Source of the DNA: Mesorhizobium sp. M9A.F.Ca.ET.002.03.1.2
Lineage (GTDB): Bacteria; Pseudomonadota; Alphaproteobacteria; Rhizobiales; Rhizobiaceae
Assembly: GCF_003952365.1 (NCBI RefSeq)
Contig: NZ_CP034443.1
Span: forward strand, 606,001 to 670,000
DNA length: 64,000 bases
Reading direction: 5' to 3'
Shown here one piece after another: positions 8,336-16,753 of the stretch (within the stretch, counting starts at the first letter, position 1; each line of letters starts with the position of its first letter). The translations under genes and the position numbers were made by a program. The notes below the pieces were generated by a model, which saw nothing but the letters and a program-made list of their open reading frames with translations, made no database searches and was not told where the DNA came from.

Positions 8336-8383
8336 TCCATGATCCCGACAAGTGGATACCGGTATACGGTGGAGATCATGGAC
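8335..8383. repeat. Palindromic element between phnC and phnD
   Basis: Perfect 10-bp arms GTCCATGATC (8335-8344) and GATCATGGAC (8374-8383) enclose a centre that is itself palindromic (ATACCGGTAT, 8356-8365). A similar AGTGG-x-x-ACCGGT core recurs near 52580. It lies between the phnC stop and the phnD ribosome site, so it would be transcribed and could act as an intercistronic hairpin. Confidence 0.6.
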
Positions 8384-8480
8384 AGACAAAAAGAGCGCCT
8401 GGATCGCCAGCCCGCGTCAAGGACGCTGTCAAAATTCGAACGCTGCCGGCGCGATGCCGGAACCAACAGGAGAGACGCGA

Positions 8481-9389
8481 ATGTTTAGAAAGATACTTTT
8501 CGGTGCCGTTTCCATCATAGCCATGGCGATCGGCGCGGTCCAGGCACAGGACCTGAAGGAGTTCCGCGTCGGCATTTTGGGCGGCGAGAACGAAGCCGAC
8601 CGTCTGCGCAACTACCAGTGCTTCGCCGACCACATCAAGGACGTCCTCGGCGTCGAGAAAGTTTCGCTGTTCCCGGCCGCCGATTACGACGGCGTCATCC
8701 AGGGCCTGCTCGGCGGCACGCTTGACTATGCCGAACTTGGCGCTTCCGCCTACGCCAAGGTTTATCTCGAGAACAAGGACGCGGTTGAGCCGATCCTGAC
8801 GACGGTCCAGACCGACGGTTCCACCGGCTACCATTCGGTCATGGTCGCCCGTGCTGATTCCGGCATCAAGACGCTCGCCGACATGAAGGGCAAGAAACTC
8901 GGTTTCGCCGATCCCGATTCGACGTCTGGTTACCTGATCCCGGTCACGTCGCTGCCCAAGGACATCGGCATGGATGTGAAGGACTACTTCGCGTCGACCG
9001 GCTTCGGCGGCGGCCATGAGCAGCTTGTCCTTGAAGTCCTGAAGGGCACGTTCGATGCCGGCGCCACCTGGGCCTCCGGCGTCGGCGATTTCAAGGACGG
9101 CTACAGCTCGGGCAATCTGCGCAAGATGGTCGACAAGGGCGTCCTCAAAATGGACGACCTCGTCGAACTGTGGCAGTCGCCGCTGATCCCAAACGGTCCG
9201 CTGGTCTTGCGTGCGTCGATCGACGCCGACGCCAAGCAGAAGATCACCGATTTCCTGACCAAGCTTCCGGAAACCGATCCGGCGTGTTTCTCGGCGATAC
9301 AAGGCGGCGACTTCAAAGCCTATTCGCCAGTCACCCCGGAGTTTTATCAGGCGATCATCGACGCCCGTAAAGCGAAGATCGGCTCGTAA
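8481..9389 (+). CDS. phnD: PhnD, periplasmic phosphonate-binding protein
   Basis: 302 residues. The first 23 residues are a signal peptide (MFRKILFGAVSIIAMAIGAV, cleavage after QA). The mature protein is of the PhnD/phosphate-phosphite-phosphonate type, with FRVGILGGENEADRLRNYQC at the start, LLGGTLDYAELGASAY in the hinge region and GKKLGFADPDSTSGYLIP, where the DSTSGYL stretch binds the phosphonate group. The ATG at 8481 has an AGGAGA ribosome site 7 bp ahead. It captures phosphonates in the periplasm for the PhnC/E1/E2 importer. Confidence 0.95.
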   Translation: MFRKILFGAVSIIAMAIGAVQAQDLKEFRVGILGGENEADRLRNYQCFADHIKDVLGVEKVSLFPAADYDGVIQGLLGGTLDYAELGASAYAKVYLENKDAVEPILTTVQTDGSTGYHSVMVARADSGIKTLADMKGKKLGFADPDSTSGYLIPVTSLPKDIGMDVKDYFASTGFGGGHEQLVLEVLKGTFDAGATWASGVGDFKDGYSSGNLRKMVDKGVLKMDDLVELWQSPLIPNGPLVLRASIDADAKQKITDFLTKLPETDPACFSAIQGGDFKAYSPVTPEFYQAIIDARKAKIGS

Positions 9390-9400
9390 GTAGACTGCCA

Positions 9401-9436
9401 CAACGCCGCCGGGGCCATGTGCCGCCGGCGGCGTTG
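9401..9436 (+). other. Intercistronic hairpin between phnD and phnE
   Basis: Perfect 12-bp stem CAACGCCGCCGG / CCGGCGGCGTTG with a 12-base loop, 12 bases after the phnD stop. There is no following T-run, so it is more likely an mRNA-stabilising hairpin that raises binding-protein levels than a full terminator. Confidence 0.6.
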
Positions 9437-9462
9437 CCGCATCATGGGCCGGGGATCTATCG

Positions 9463-10437
9463 ATGAGTGCGACCGACGTTTACCGCGCGCCTGCGTTTTC
9501 ACCGGAGGGGGCCACGGTCGAGCGGCACTGGCGCGACCTCGCCGCCCGCCGGCGCCTTTACACGATCGGAGGCCTGGTTTTCCTGCTTCTTGCGCTTTCC
9601 GGCTCGCTCTGGTTCGCAAATGAAACCAACGCCGGAAAGTTCTTCGACCGTCTACCCTACATCGCCGACTTTTTCACCGAGTTGAAGCCACGCGATTGGT
9701 TCGACCCGGTGCGCGCGCTGTTCGACCTGCCGTCGCCCTACGACGATGGCAGCCTCAAGTTCGACTACCCTGAAGGCCGGGTCTACCTGACCCAAAGCAT
9801 CTACATTCCGGAGTATTTCCACCGGATGATCGAGACGCTGAACATCGCCCTGTTTTCGACGCTCGTGGGCTCCACATTCGGTTTCCTGCTCTGCTTCTTG
9901 GCGGCAGGCAACATCACGGCCAACCGCTGGCTCCGTTTCGCCACGCGCCGCTTCCTTGAAATCGTCCGCGCCTTTCCCGAAATTGTCATTGCCGGCTTCT
10001 TTCTGGCGATCTTCTCGCTTGGACCCATTCCGGCGATCCTCGCGGTCAGCATCCACACCGTCGGCGCGCTCGGAAAAATGTTCTTCGAAGTGGTCGAGAA
10101 TGCCGACATGAAGCCTGAAGAGGGTTTGCGCGCCGTCGGCGCCAACTGGGTCGAGCGGGTGTGGTTCGGCATCGTGCCCCAGGTTTTGCCCAACTTCATC
10201 AGCTATTTCCTGCTTCGCTTCGAGATCAATGTGCGCGCTTCGACCATTCTCGGTGCCGTCGGCGCCGGCGGCATCGGCGAAACCCTGCGCCTTTCGATCG
10301 GCCGGGGCCATGAGGCCAAGACCATTGCCATCGTCTTCCTGCTGTTCTGCACGATTGTCGCCGTCGACCAGTTTTCGGCGTGGCTGAGACACCGTCTGGT
10401 CGGCAGACAGGCGTTCGCATACGGGCGCGGAGAATAA
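9463..10437 (+). CDS. phnE: PhnE1, phosphonate ABC importer permease
   Basis: 324 residues, an integral membrane subunit with about six transmembrane helices. The first is at residues 30-48 (LYTIGGLVFLLLALSGSLWF). A periplasmic stretch follows, then helices from residue 125 on. The cytoplasmic EAA-type loop that contacts PhnC is EGLRAVGANWVERVWFGIVP, and the typical end of the fold GAVGAGGIGETLRLSIGRG follows. Rhizobial phosphonate importers usually have two PhnE proteins; this is the shorter, standard-length one. Four bases separate it from the next permease. Confidence 0.93.
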   Translation: MSATDVYRAPAFSPEGATVERHWRDLAARRRLYTIGGLVFLLLALSGSLWFANETNAGKFFDRLPYIADFFTELKPRDWFDPVRALFDLPSPYDDGSLKFDYPEGRVYLTQSIYIPEYFHRMIETLNIALFSTLVGSTFGFLLCFLAAGNITANRWLRFATRRFLEIVRAFPEIVIAGFFLAIFSLGPIPAILAVSIHTVGALGKMFFEVVENADMKPEEGLRAVGANWVERVWFGIVPQVLPNFISYFLLRFEINVRASTILGAVGAGGIGETLRLSIGRGHEAKTIAIVFLLFCTIVAVDQFSAWLRHRLVGRQAFAYGRGE

Positions 10438-10441
10438 CGCA

Positions 10442-11989
10442 ATGAACGCCGACGCTATCGACGATATCGCCACCCGCCATCCGGACGCGTTCCGACGCTC
10501 CCTGTGGAAGCGCTACGCCACCCCGCTCGGTGTTCTTCTGTGCATTCTCTACACCTTTTACTGCGCCTGGTTTTTCTCGGTCGGCGCCGTTCTCGAAAAG
10601 GCGAACTGGAACCTTGCCGGCGCTTATCTCGCCGACTGGGTGTCCTACGAAATCCGGCCCGACATCGAGTTCAAGGACAATTATCTGACGATTGACTACT
10701 CCCGCTTCTCCAAACTGGGATCCAATCCAGATCCCGACTGGGTGACCAAGCAGATGGCCGTGATCGAGCGGCGGGTCGACGCAGCACCAGCACCGGCGAT
10801 CGCGACCAACAAGTCGTCGCAGGACTCGTTCATGGCGCCTGGCGCGCCAACCGCCGAGAACCCGGCCGCCGCGCCAGGGCAATCGGTTCCGGCCGCGCCT
10901 GAAACGGTGCGTGAAAAGGCCGTCGTGGCGGCGGACGTCGTCTTTGGCAATGGCCGGATCGCCATCACGCCAAACCTTGTCACCGTGACACGCGGCAGCG
11001 AAAGCGTCATCTTCGACATAGCCAAGGACAGTTCTGTCACGCCGCGCACACCGCTGCCAAACTGGATCGAGCAACGCAGGCCGGGCTCGACCGCCTATGT
11101 CTCGTTCGGATTTCTCGGTCGCGCCGAGGTGCAAGATGACGAAGTGGTCGCCTGGAGACGTTTCTTCGGCTGGGCCAATTTCGTGTTCGACACGAATTCG
11201 CCATTCTGGGGAAAGTCGTTCGGCGAGGTCGCCTCGCTGATCGTTTCCGGGGCACGCCTCGACCCGTCGCGGTCGAACGCGGCGCTCGCCTGGGGCAACA
11301 TCCTCAACAACGCCGAGTGGCAGCACGGCGACGTCTGGCTGAAACTCCTGCAAACCATCGTCATGGCCTTTGTCGGCACGGTGCTGGCCTCGATCGTCGC
11401 CTTTCCGCTCGCCTTCCTGGCTGCGCGCAACGTCACGCCGAGCCGGATAGCCAACCAGGTAACAAAGCGCTTCTTCGATTTCCAGCGGTCTGTCGACATG
11501 CTGATCTGGGCGCTGTTCTTCACGCGCGGCTTCGGCCCGGGGCCGCTGGCCGGCATGTCGGCGATCTTCTTCACCGACACCGGGACCCTGGGCAAACTCT
11601 ATTCCGAGGCGCTGGAAAACATCGACGACAAGCAGCGCGAGGGCATCCGCTCGGTTGGCGCCACGCCGGCAATGGTGCAGCGATACGGCGTGCTGCCCCA
11701 GGTTCTACCGGTATTCCTTAGCCAATCCCTGTATTTCTGGGAATCGAACACACGGTCGGCGACGATCATAGGCGCGGTCGGCGCCGGCGGCATCGGCCTG
11801 AAATTGTGGGAGGCCATGCGCACCAACACCAACTGGGCCAATGTTTTCTACATGGTCCTGCTGATCCTGCTTGTGGTTTTTATCTTCGACAACATCTCCA
11901 GCTATCTGCGCCGCAAACTGATGGGGACCATTGCAAACGGCAATGACGAGCGGCGCGCGCGCCTGCCGCCGGCGGCTCAGATCGCCTGA
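10442..11989 (+). CDS. phnE: PhnE2, long phosphonate ABC importer permease
   Basis: 515 residues, much longer than PhnE1. One helix at about residues 29-49 is followed by a periplasmic insertion of roughly 240 residues (about 55-295) containing an Ala/Pro-rich linker (residues 113-155) and beta-rich segments. The conserved permease domain begins near residue 300 (LLQTIVMAFVGTVLASIVAF) and includes the EAA-type loop EGIRSVGATPAMVQRYGVLP and GAVGAGGIGLKLWEAMRTN. Long second PhnE proteins occur in rhizobia, so this is probably intact. No phnM or phnN follows; the next gene is on the opposite strand and unrelated. Confidence 0.9.
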   Translation: MNADAIDDIATRHPDAFRRSLWKRYATPLGVLLCILYTFYCAWFFSVGAVLEKANWNLAGAYLADWVSYEIRPDIEFKDNYLTIDYSRFSKLGSNPDPDWVTKQMAVIERRVDAAPAPAIATNKSSQDSFMAPGAPTAENPAAAPGQSVPAAPETVREKAVVAADVVFGNGRIAITPNLVTVTRGSESVIFDIAKDSSVTPRTPLPNWIEQRRPGSTAYVSFGFLGRAEVQDDEVVAWRRFFGWANFVFDTNSPFWGKSFGEVASLIVSGARLDPSRSNAALAWGNILNNAEWQHGDVWLKLLQTIVMAFVGTVLASIVAFPLAFLAARNVTPSRIANQVTKRFFDFQRSVDMLIWALFFTRGFGPGPLAGMSAIFFTDTGTLGKLYSEALENIDDKQREGIRSVGATPAMVQRYGVLPQVLPVFLSQSLYFWESNTRSATIIGAVGAGGIGLKLWEAMRTNTNWANVFYMVLLILLVVFIFDNISSYLRRKLMGTIANGNDERRARLPPAAQIA

Positions 11990-12013
11990 CAGCGAGGGCT
12001 TGGTGCAAATGCT

Positions 12014-12868
12014 CTAGGCACCTGCCTTCTTCCAGCCGTTCTCGATGTGCTTGTAGCCGTCGCGATAGACGGCTTCCGGGCTTTCCGAAAAGTCGCGCCA
12101 GACCTTGGTGGCCGCCGCCAAATCCTTCAGCGAGCGGCCGAAGGCCTCGATCGTCAGCCAGTCGTCATAGCCGCTCTTACGGATAGCCGAAAACGTCTCT
12201 TGCCACGGGACGTGGCCGCGCCCAGGCACGCCGCGATCGTTTTCCGAAATATGGATGTGGACGACATTCCCCGCATTGCGCGTATAGGCGCCGATCGGGT
12301 CGGGCTCCTCGATGTTGGCATGGAAGGTGTCATACATCGCCTTGATGTGCGGCCGGTCGATCGCGTCGATATGCTCCGACAGATCGTCCATCGTGTTGAG
12401 CAGATAGCATTCGAAGCGGTTGAGCGCCTCCAGCCCGATGGTGACGCTTTTCTTGCCGGCATGGTCGCCGACGGCGCGTTGCGAGGCAACGGAGCGCTTT
12501 TTCTCCGCCGCTGTCGGCCCGCTGCCGGAGAAGGCGCCGAGCGTCGAATGCAGCGGGCCGCTCAGCGCGCTGGCGCCAAGCGCAGCTGAGCAGTCGATCG
12601 CCCATTTCATGTAGTCGATGCCGGTCTTGCGCGTCGCGGCATCCGGCGAGATCAGGTTCATCGCCGGATCGCCCATGGCCGAGACGGCGGTGCGTTCCAG
12701 CCCAATGCGGTCAAGCAGCGCGCCGAGCTTTTTGTAATCGTCCGGCGTGCCGGCAAAGATCGGTATCTCGACGCCATCGAAGCCGGTCGCCTTGATATCC
12801 CTGAGCAACGGCTCGTGTTTCTTCGACACGTCCGTTGTCCACAAGAGCATGCACATGCCGATTTTCAT
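12014..12868 (-). CDS. Sugar (phosphate) isomerase/epimerase, TIM barrel, tagatose-3-epimerase-like
   Basis: 284 residues of the AP endonuclease 2-like TIM-barrel family. The metal and substrate residues of ketose 3-epimerases are visible: EALNRFECYLLNT (metal Glu), YDTFHANIEEPD (Asp and substrate contact), VHIHISENDRGVPGRGHVPW (His and Arg) and the final Glu in LTIEAFGRS. The same order is found in D-tagatose/D-psicose 3-epimerases and hydroxypyruvate isomerases. A strong ribosome site (GGAGGGAGG) precedes the ATG. A palindromic repeat separates it from the oxidoreductase upstream. Natural substrate unknown. Confidence 0.85.
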   Translation of the reverse strand: MKIGMCMLLWTTDVSKKHEPLLRDIKATGFDGVEIPIFAGTPDDYKKLGALLDRIGLERTAVSAMGDPAMNLISPDAATRKTGIDYMKWAIDCSAALGASALSGPLHSTLGAFSGSGPTAAEKKRSVASQRAVGDHAGKKSVTIGLEALNRFECYLLNTMDDLSEHIDAIDRPHIKAMYDTFHANIEEPDPIGAYTRNAGNVVHIHISENDRGVPGRGHVPWQETFSAIRKSGYDDWLTIEAFGRSLKDLAAATKVWRDFSESPEAVYRDGYKHIENGWKKAGA

Positions 12869-12904
12869 CGACGCCCCTCCCTCCTATTGGCCCTGCCGGG
12901 GTGT

Positions 12905-13030
12905 TGAGATTCAGGTCAGGCCGAGTCGAAAATGGTAGTTTCCGAGAACCGGAGCGGAGCGTACTTCTCGTACGTGAGTACCGGAAGCGCAGGAAACTGC
13001 CGTTTGCAGGCCGGCATCACCTGAAGATCA
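12905..13030. repeat. Palindromic intergenic repeat
   Basis: Imperfect inverted repeat of about 126 bp. The arms share blocks TTCAGGT, AGGCC and GGTAGTTTCC/GGAAACTGCC around a symmetric centre with CTCGTACGTGAG. It lies between two minus-strand genes that may be in one operon. The form is that of rhizobial mosaic intergenic elements. Confidence 0.7.
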
Positions 13031-13039
13031 GCACCCCGA

Positions 13040-14227
13040 TCAGAGCTTCGTCCACGCTCCGTTCTTCTTCGACGATTTCACGCAGGCTTCGATAAAAGCC
13101 ATGCCTTCGACACCGTCCTGGATGGTTGGGAAGATGACATCCCTAGCCGGCTTGCCGCCTTTGCGGCGCGCCGCGCGGATGGCGCGGGCCGCCTCCTGGT
13201 AGATGTTGGCGAAGCCTTCGAGATAGCCTTCCGGGTGGCCTGAGGGAACGCGGCTGACGCGCCCCGCCACTGGCAGCGCACCGGCGCCATTTCGAGTGAT
13301 CAACTGCTTCGGCTGGCCGAACGGCGTGTACCAGAGATAGTTCGGGTCGGCCTGCACCCATTCGAGCCCGCCCTTCGTGCCGTAGATACGCAGCTTCAGC
13401 CCGTTCTCGTGGCCGGGCGCCACCTGGCTCGCCCATAACATGCCCTTGGCTGGGTGCGACTTGCCAACCGGCTTGAAGCGCATCAGGACGTTGACATTGT
13501 CGTCGAGCAGCCGCCCCGGCACGAAGGCATCGAGATCGGCCGACAGCGAATCGAGCTCGAGCCCGCAGACGAAACGCGCCAGATTATAGGCATGCGTGCC
13601 GATGTCGCCCAAAGCACCGCCGGCACCGGCCTGCTTGGGGTCGGAGCGCCAGGACGCCTGTTTCTGGCCGGTGGCGGCGAGGTCTTCGGTCAGCCAGTCC
13701 TGCGGATATTCCGACTGCACGATGCGGATGTCGCCGAGCTGCCCCTTGGCCACCATCTCGCGCGCCTGCCGCACCATCGGATAGGCGGTGTAATTGTGCG
13801 TCAGCACGAACACCTTGCCGGTCTTTTCGACCAGCGCCGCCAGTCTCTTCGCTTCCGCCAGCGTCGTCGCCAGCGGCTTGTCGCAAATGACGTGGATGCC
13901 GGCCTCGAGAAAGGCCTTCGCCGCCGGTACGTGCACATTGTTGGGCGTGACGATGGCCACCGCCTCGATGCCGTCCGGCCGCTTGGCCTCGGCCTTGGCC
14001 ATCTCGGCGAAGGAGCCGTAGCTGCGCGTGGGATCGAGCCCGAGTTCCGCGGCCGATGCCTTGGCACGCCCCGGATCCGACGACAGGGCACCTGCGACCA
14101 GCACGAACTCATTGTCCATGCGCGCCGCGATCCGGTGCACCGCGCCGATGAAGGCGCCTTGCCCGCCGCCGACCATGCCGTAGCGGATCGGGCCGCCTCC
14201 CGTTTCCGACTTCGATGCGCCGACCAT
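13040..14227 (-). CDS. Gfo/Idh/MocA-family NAD(P)-dependent oxidoreductase
   Basis: 395 residues. The N-terminal Rossmann domain begins GMVGGGQGAFIGAVHRIAA. The family lysine lies in ICDKPLATTLAEA (the EKP motif, here DKP), and the catalytic region GALGDIGTHAYNLARFVCG supplies the Asp and His typical of sugar dehydrogenases of this family. Such enzymes oxidise inositols, sugars or 3-position hydroxyls of glycosides. A GGGAGAAA ribosome site precedes the ATG. It lies between two TIM-barrel isomerases on the same strand, which suggests a joint sugar-converting pathway. Substrate cannot be fixed from sequence. Confidence 0.88.
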   Translation of the reverse strand: MVGASKSETGGGPIRYGMVGGGQGAFIGAVHRIAARMDNEFVLVAGALSSDPGRAKASAAELGLDPTRSYGSFAEMAKAEAKRPDGIEAVAIVTPNNVHVPAAKAFLEAGIHVICDKPLATTLAEAKRLAALVEKTGKVFVLTHNYTAYPMVRQAREMVAKGQLGDIRIVQSEYPQDWLTEDLAATGQKQASWRSDPKQAGAGGALGDIGTHAYNLARFVCGLELDSLSADLDAFVPGRLLDDNVNVLMRFKPVGKSHPAKGMLWASQVAPGHENGLKLRIYGTKGGLEWVQADPNYLWYTPFGQPKQLITRNGAGALPVAGRVSRVPSGHPEGYLEGFANIYQEAARAIRAARRKGGKPARDVIFPTIQDGVEGMAFIEACVKSSKKNGAWTKL

Positions 14228-14251
14228 GATTTTCTCCCTCGTTGTTGCTTA

Positions 14252-14369
14252 CCTCCCCCTTGAGGGGAGGTCGATCCGCGCAGCGGATCGGGTGGGGTCG
14301 CCGGGCGCAGCGCTCGGCATGAACCGACCCCACCCGGCCCTTCGGGCCACCCTCCCCTCAAGGGGGAGG
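14252..14369. repeat. Palindromic intergenic repeat with perfect 19-bp ends
   Basis: The ends CCTCCCCCTTGAGGGGAGG (14252-14270) and CCTCCCCTCAAGGGGGAGG (14351-14369) are exact reverse complements and each is nearly self-palindromic. Inside are a second pair GGTGGGGTCG/CGACCCCACC and a GATCCGC/GCGGATC hairpin. It is a nested palindrome of the kind multiplied in rhizobial genomes, lying between two co-directional genes. Confidence 0.85.
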
Positions 14370-14379
14370 GAAAGCCGTT

Positions 14380-15435
14380 TCAAATTCCCATCATGGCGCG
14401 CAGCACCTTCTTGTCTGTCGCGCCGCCGGCGAAATCGTCGAATGCCTTTTCCGTCACCCTGATAATGTGGTGCTGGATGAACGGAGCGCCTTCGGCCGCC
14501 CCGTCCTCCGGATGCTTCAGGCAGCACTCCCATTCCAGCACCGCCCATGAATCGTAGTCATACTGGGCAAGCTTGGAGAAGATGCCGCCGAAATCCACCT
14601 GTCCATCGCCGAGCGAGCGGAAACGCCCGGCCCGGTTGGTCCAGCTCTGGTAGCCGGAATAGACGCCTTGCCGGCCGGTCGGGTTGAACTCGGCATCCTT
14701 GACGTGGAACGCCTTGATCCGCTCGTGATAGATGTCGATGAATTCAAGGTAATCGAGCTGCTGCAGCAGGAAATGCGACGGATCGTAATTGATGTTGCAG
14801 CGCTTGTGGCCGCCAACCGCATCGAGGAACATCTCGAAGGTCGCGCCGTCGAACACATCCTCGCCCGGATGGATCTCGTAACCAAGATCGACGCCATTGT
14901 CCTCATAGACATCGAGGATCGGCTTCCAGCGTTTTCCCAGTTCGGAAAACGCTTCCTCGATCAATCCCGCCGGCCGCTGCGGCCACGGATAAAGGTAGGG
15001 AAAGGCCAACGCTCCGCAGAAGGATACCGACGCCTTCAAGCCCAGATTCTTCGAAGCCTTGGCGCCGAACTGCATCTGCTCGACCGCCCATTTCTGCCTG
15101 GCTTTCGGGTTGTTGTGCACCGCAGGCGGCGCGAAGCCGTCGAACTGCGCGTCATAGGCCGGATGCACCGCCACCAACTGCCCCTGCAGGTGCGTCGACA
15201 GCTCGGTGATCTCGACGCTGGCGTCCGTGCAGATGCCCTTCACCTCGTCGCAATAGGCCTGGGAAGACGCCGCCCTCTCGAGGTCGAACAGCCGGCTGTC
15301 CCAGGTCGGGATCTGCACGCCCTTGTAGCCCAACCCGGCCGCCCATTTGGTGATCGATGGCAGCGAATTGAACGGTGCGGCATCGCCCGCGAACTGCGCC
15401 AGAAACAGTCCGGGACCCTTCATCGTCGATGGCAT
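14380..15435 (-). CDS. Sugar phosphate isomerase/epimerase, TIM barrel (351 aa)
   Basis: 351-residue TIM-barrel protein of the xylose-isomerase-like family. Likely metal-site residues are the Glu of DLGYEIHPGEDVFDG, the Asp and His of NINYDPSHFLLQQLDY, the His of IKAFHVKDAEFNPTGR and the Glu of VLEWECCLKHPEDGA. The protein is longer than the 284- and 295-residue paralogues nearby and belongs to a different subgroup that usually stands beside Gfo/Idh/MocA dehydrogenases. The ribosome site GGGAGG precedes the ATG at 15435. A perfect TGGTATTACCA palindrome lies 101 bp upstream. Confidence 0.87.
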   Translation of the reverse strand: MPSTMKGPGLFLAQFAGDAAPFNSLPSITKWAAGLGYKGVQIPTWDSRLFDLERAASSQAYCDEVKGICTDASVEITELSTHLQGQLVAVHPAYDAQFDGFAPPAVHNNPKARQKWAVEQMQFGAKASKNLGLKASVSFCGALAFPYLYPWPQRPAGLIEEAFSELGKRWKPILDVYEDNGVDLGYEIHPGEDVFDGATFEMFLDAVGGHKRCNINYDPSHFLLQQLDYLEFIDIYHERIKAFHVKDAEFNPTGRQGVYSGYQSWTNRAGRFRSLGDGQVDFGGIFSKLAQYDYDSWAVLEWECCLKHPEDGAAEGAPFIQHHIIRVTEKAFDDFAGGATDKKVLRAMMGI

Positions 15436-15535
15436 CGATATCCTCCCTAATCATCCACGACCAAGCATAGCGCCGATTGAAAGCAGGGCCAGCCTCTTTG
15501 GTCTTTTCGTACAGTGCATTGCGCACCGCTATTCT

Positions 15536-15546
15536 GGTATTACCAA
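15536..15546. promoter_or_regulatory. FadR/GntR-type operator TGGTATTACCA
   Basis: Perfect 11-bp palindrome of the form TGGT-N3-ACCA, the pattern bound by FadR-subfamily GntR regulators. It stands 101 bp upstream of the minus-strand epimerase gene in the 380-bp divergent gap 15436-15815. The rest of the gap is AT-richer than its surroundings and contains no ORF I believe in. The exact sequence recurs at 30016. Confidence 0.55.
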
Positions 15547-15714
15547 ATGTCAAAATCTGGTCAAGTCATCTGACTTGCCTTCCGAAGCCTGCAACTATGC
15601 CGGGTTATCCCGCATATTGCAATATAATCAATGCTGTAAACAGGAATCGGAGCAGCACTCCAGCGCTTCTTGCCGTCCAGATGAAATTGCTGTAGACCTC
15701 CTTACAGGCCCAAT

Positions 15715-15725
15715 TGGTCGAACCA
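15715..15725. promoter_or_regulatory. FadR/GntR-type operator TGGTCGAACCA
   Basis: TGGT-CGA-ACCA, perfect 4-bp arms, 90 bp upstream of the plus-strand epimerase gene that begins the operon containing a FadR-type regulator (17932-18648). Autoregulation through this site is a reasonable inference. The same 11 bases occur at 30192. Confidence 0.55.
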
Positions 15726-15815
15726 GTTTACAAAAATGCTGGAGCGCCTTGGGGAGGACTCATGCGACACACTCTGCTGGCGTGTGTCATAGGCGAATTC
15801 TGGGAAGGACAGACC

Positions 15816-16703
15816 ATGCATCTTTCAACGCACAACTGGATGCGGGCGGAACCATTGGAGACGACGCTCAGGCGCATCAAGAAATTCGGCTATGAATCGA
15901 TCGAGATTTCCGGTGAACCCGAGCAGTACAAGACCAATGAGACGCGTGCGCTCTTGAAGGAGCACGGCATTCGCTGCTGGGGGGCGGTGACGCTGATGCT
16001 GGGCGAGCGCAACCTGGCCGCCAAGGATCAGGGCCAGCGCGAGCGCTCCGTGCAGTATGTCAAGGACGTGCTGACGATGGTGAGCGAGCTCGACGGCGAG
16101 ATCATCACGCTCGTTCCCGCCACCGTCGGCAAGGTGGTGCCGGACGGCACCGAGGCGGAAGAATGGAAATGGGTGGTCGACGCCACCAGGGAATGCTTCA
16201 CCCATGCCAAGAAAGTGGGCGTCAAGATCGCGGTCGAGCCGCTCAACCGCTTCGAGACCTATTTGTTCAACCGTGGCGCCCAGGCGCTGGCGCTGGCCGA
16301 CGCGGTCAGCCCCGAATGCGGCGTCTGCCTCGACGCCTACCACATCCACATGGAAGAGTTTAACGTCTACGACGCCATCCGGCAGGTCGGTAAGCGCCTG
16401 TTCGACTTCCATGTGGCCGACAACAACCGCTTCGCCGCCGGTCTCGGACAGATCGACTGGCCGAAGATCGTCGGCACGCTGAAGGAGGTCGGTTACGACG
16501 GCGCGCTGACCAACGAGTTCGTCGCCCCTGTCGATCGCACGCCGGCCGCTCCCTATCCCGACATGGTCGATCGCAATCCGGTCGACATCTCGCCGGAGCA
16601 GCTCAAATTCATCCAGGACCACGGTTCCAGCGTGCTCACGGAGAAATTCTACACCGATCAGATGCGCATCAACGCCGAAACGCTGCTGCCGCTGATCAAG
16701 TAG
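15816..16703 (+). CDS. Sugar phosphate isomerase/epimerase, TIM barrel (295 aa)
   Basis: 295 residues from the ATG at 15816, which follows a GGAAGGA ribosome site; the frame is open further upstream but without signal. Epimerase-type metal residues appear in AVEPLNRFETYLFNRG (Glu), CLDAYHIHMEEFN (Asp, His), LFDFHVADNNRFAAGLGQIDW (His) and LTNEFVAP (Glu). It is a relative of the gene at 12014-12868. Downstream on the same strand and closely spaced are a dehydratase, a GntR regulator and a hydroxyacid dehydrogenase, pointing to catabolism of a sugar acid or rare sugar. Confidence 0.85.
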   Translation: MHLSTHNWMRAEPLETTLRRIKKFGYESIEISGEPEQYKTNETRALLKEHGIRCWGAVTLMLGERNLAAKDQGQRERSVQYVKDVLTMVSELDGEIITLVPATVGKVVPDGTEAEEWKWVVDATRECFTHAKKVGVKIAVEPLNRFETYLFNRGAQALALADAVSPECGVCLDAYHIHMEEFNVYDAIRQVGKRLFDFHVADNNRFAAGLGQIDWPKIVGTLKEVGYDGALTNEFVAPVDRTPAAPYPDMVDRNPVDISPEQLKFIQDHGSSVLTEKFYTDQMRINAETLLPLIK

Positions 16704-16753
16704 TCGACCTCTGGGAATGAGCTCTTCCGCCCTGACCGGCGGCAGGGCCGGGG

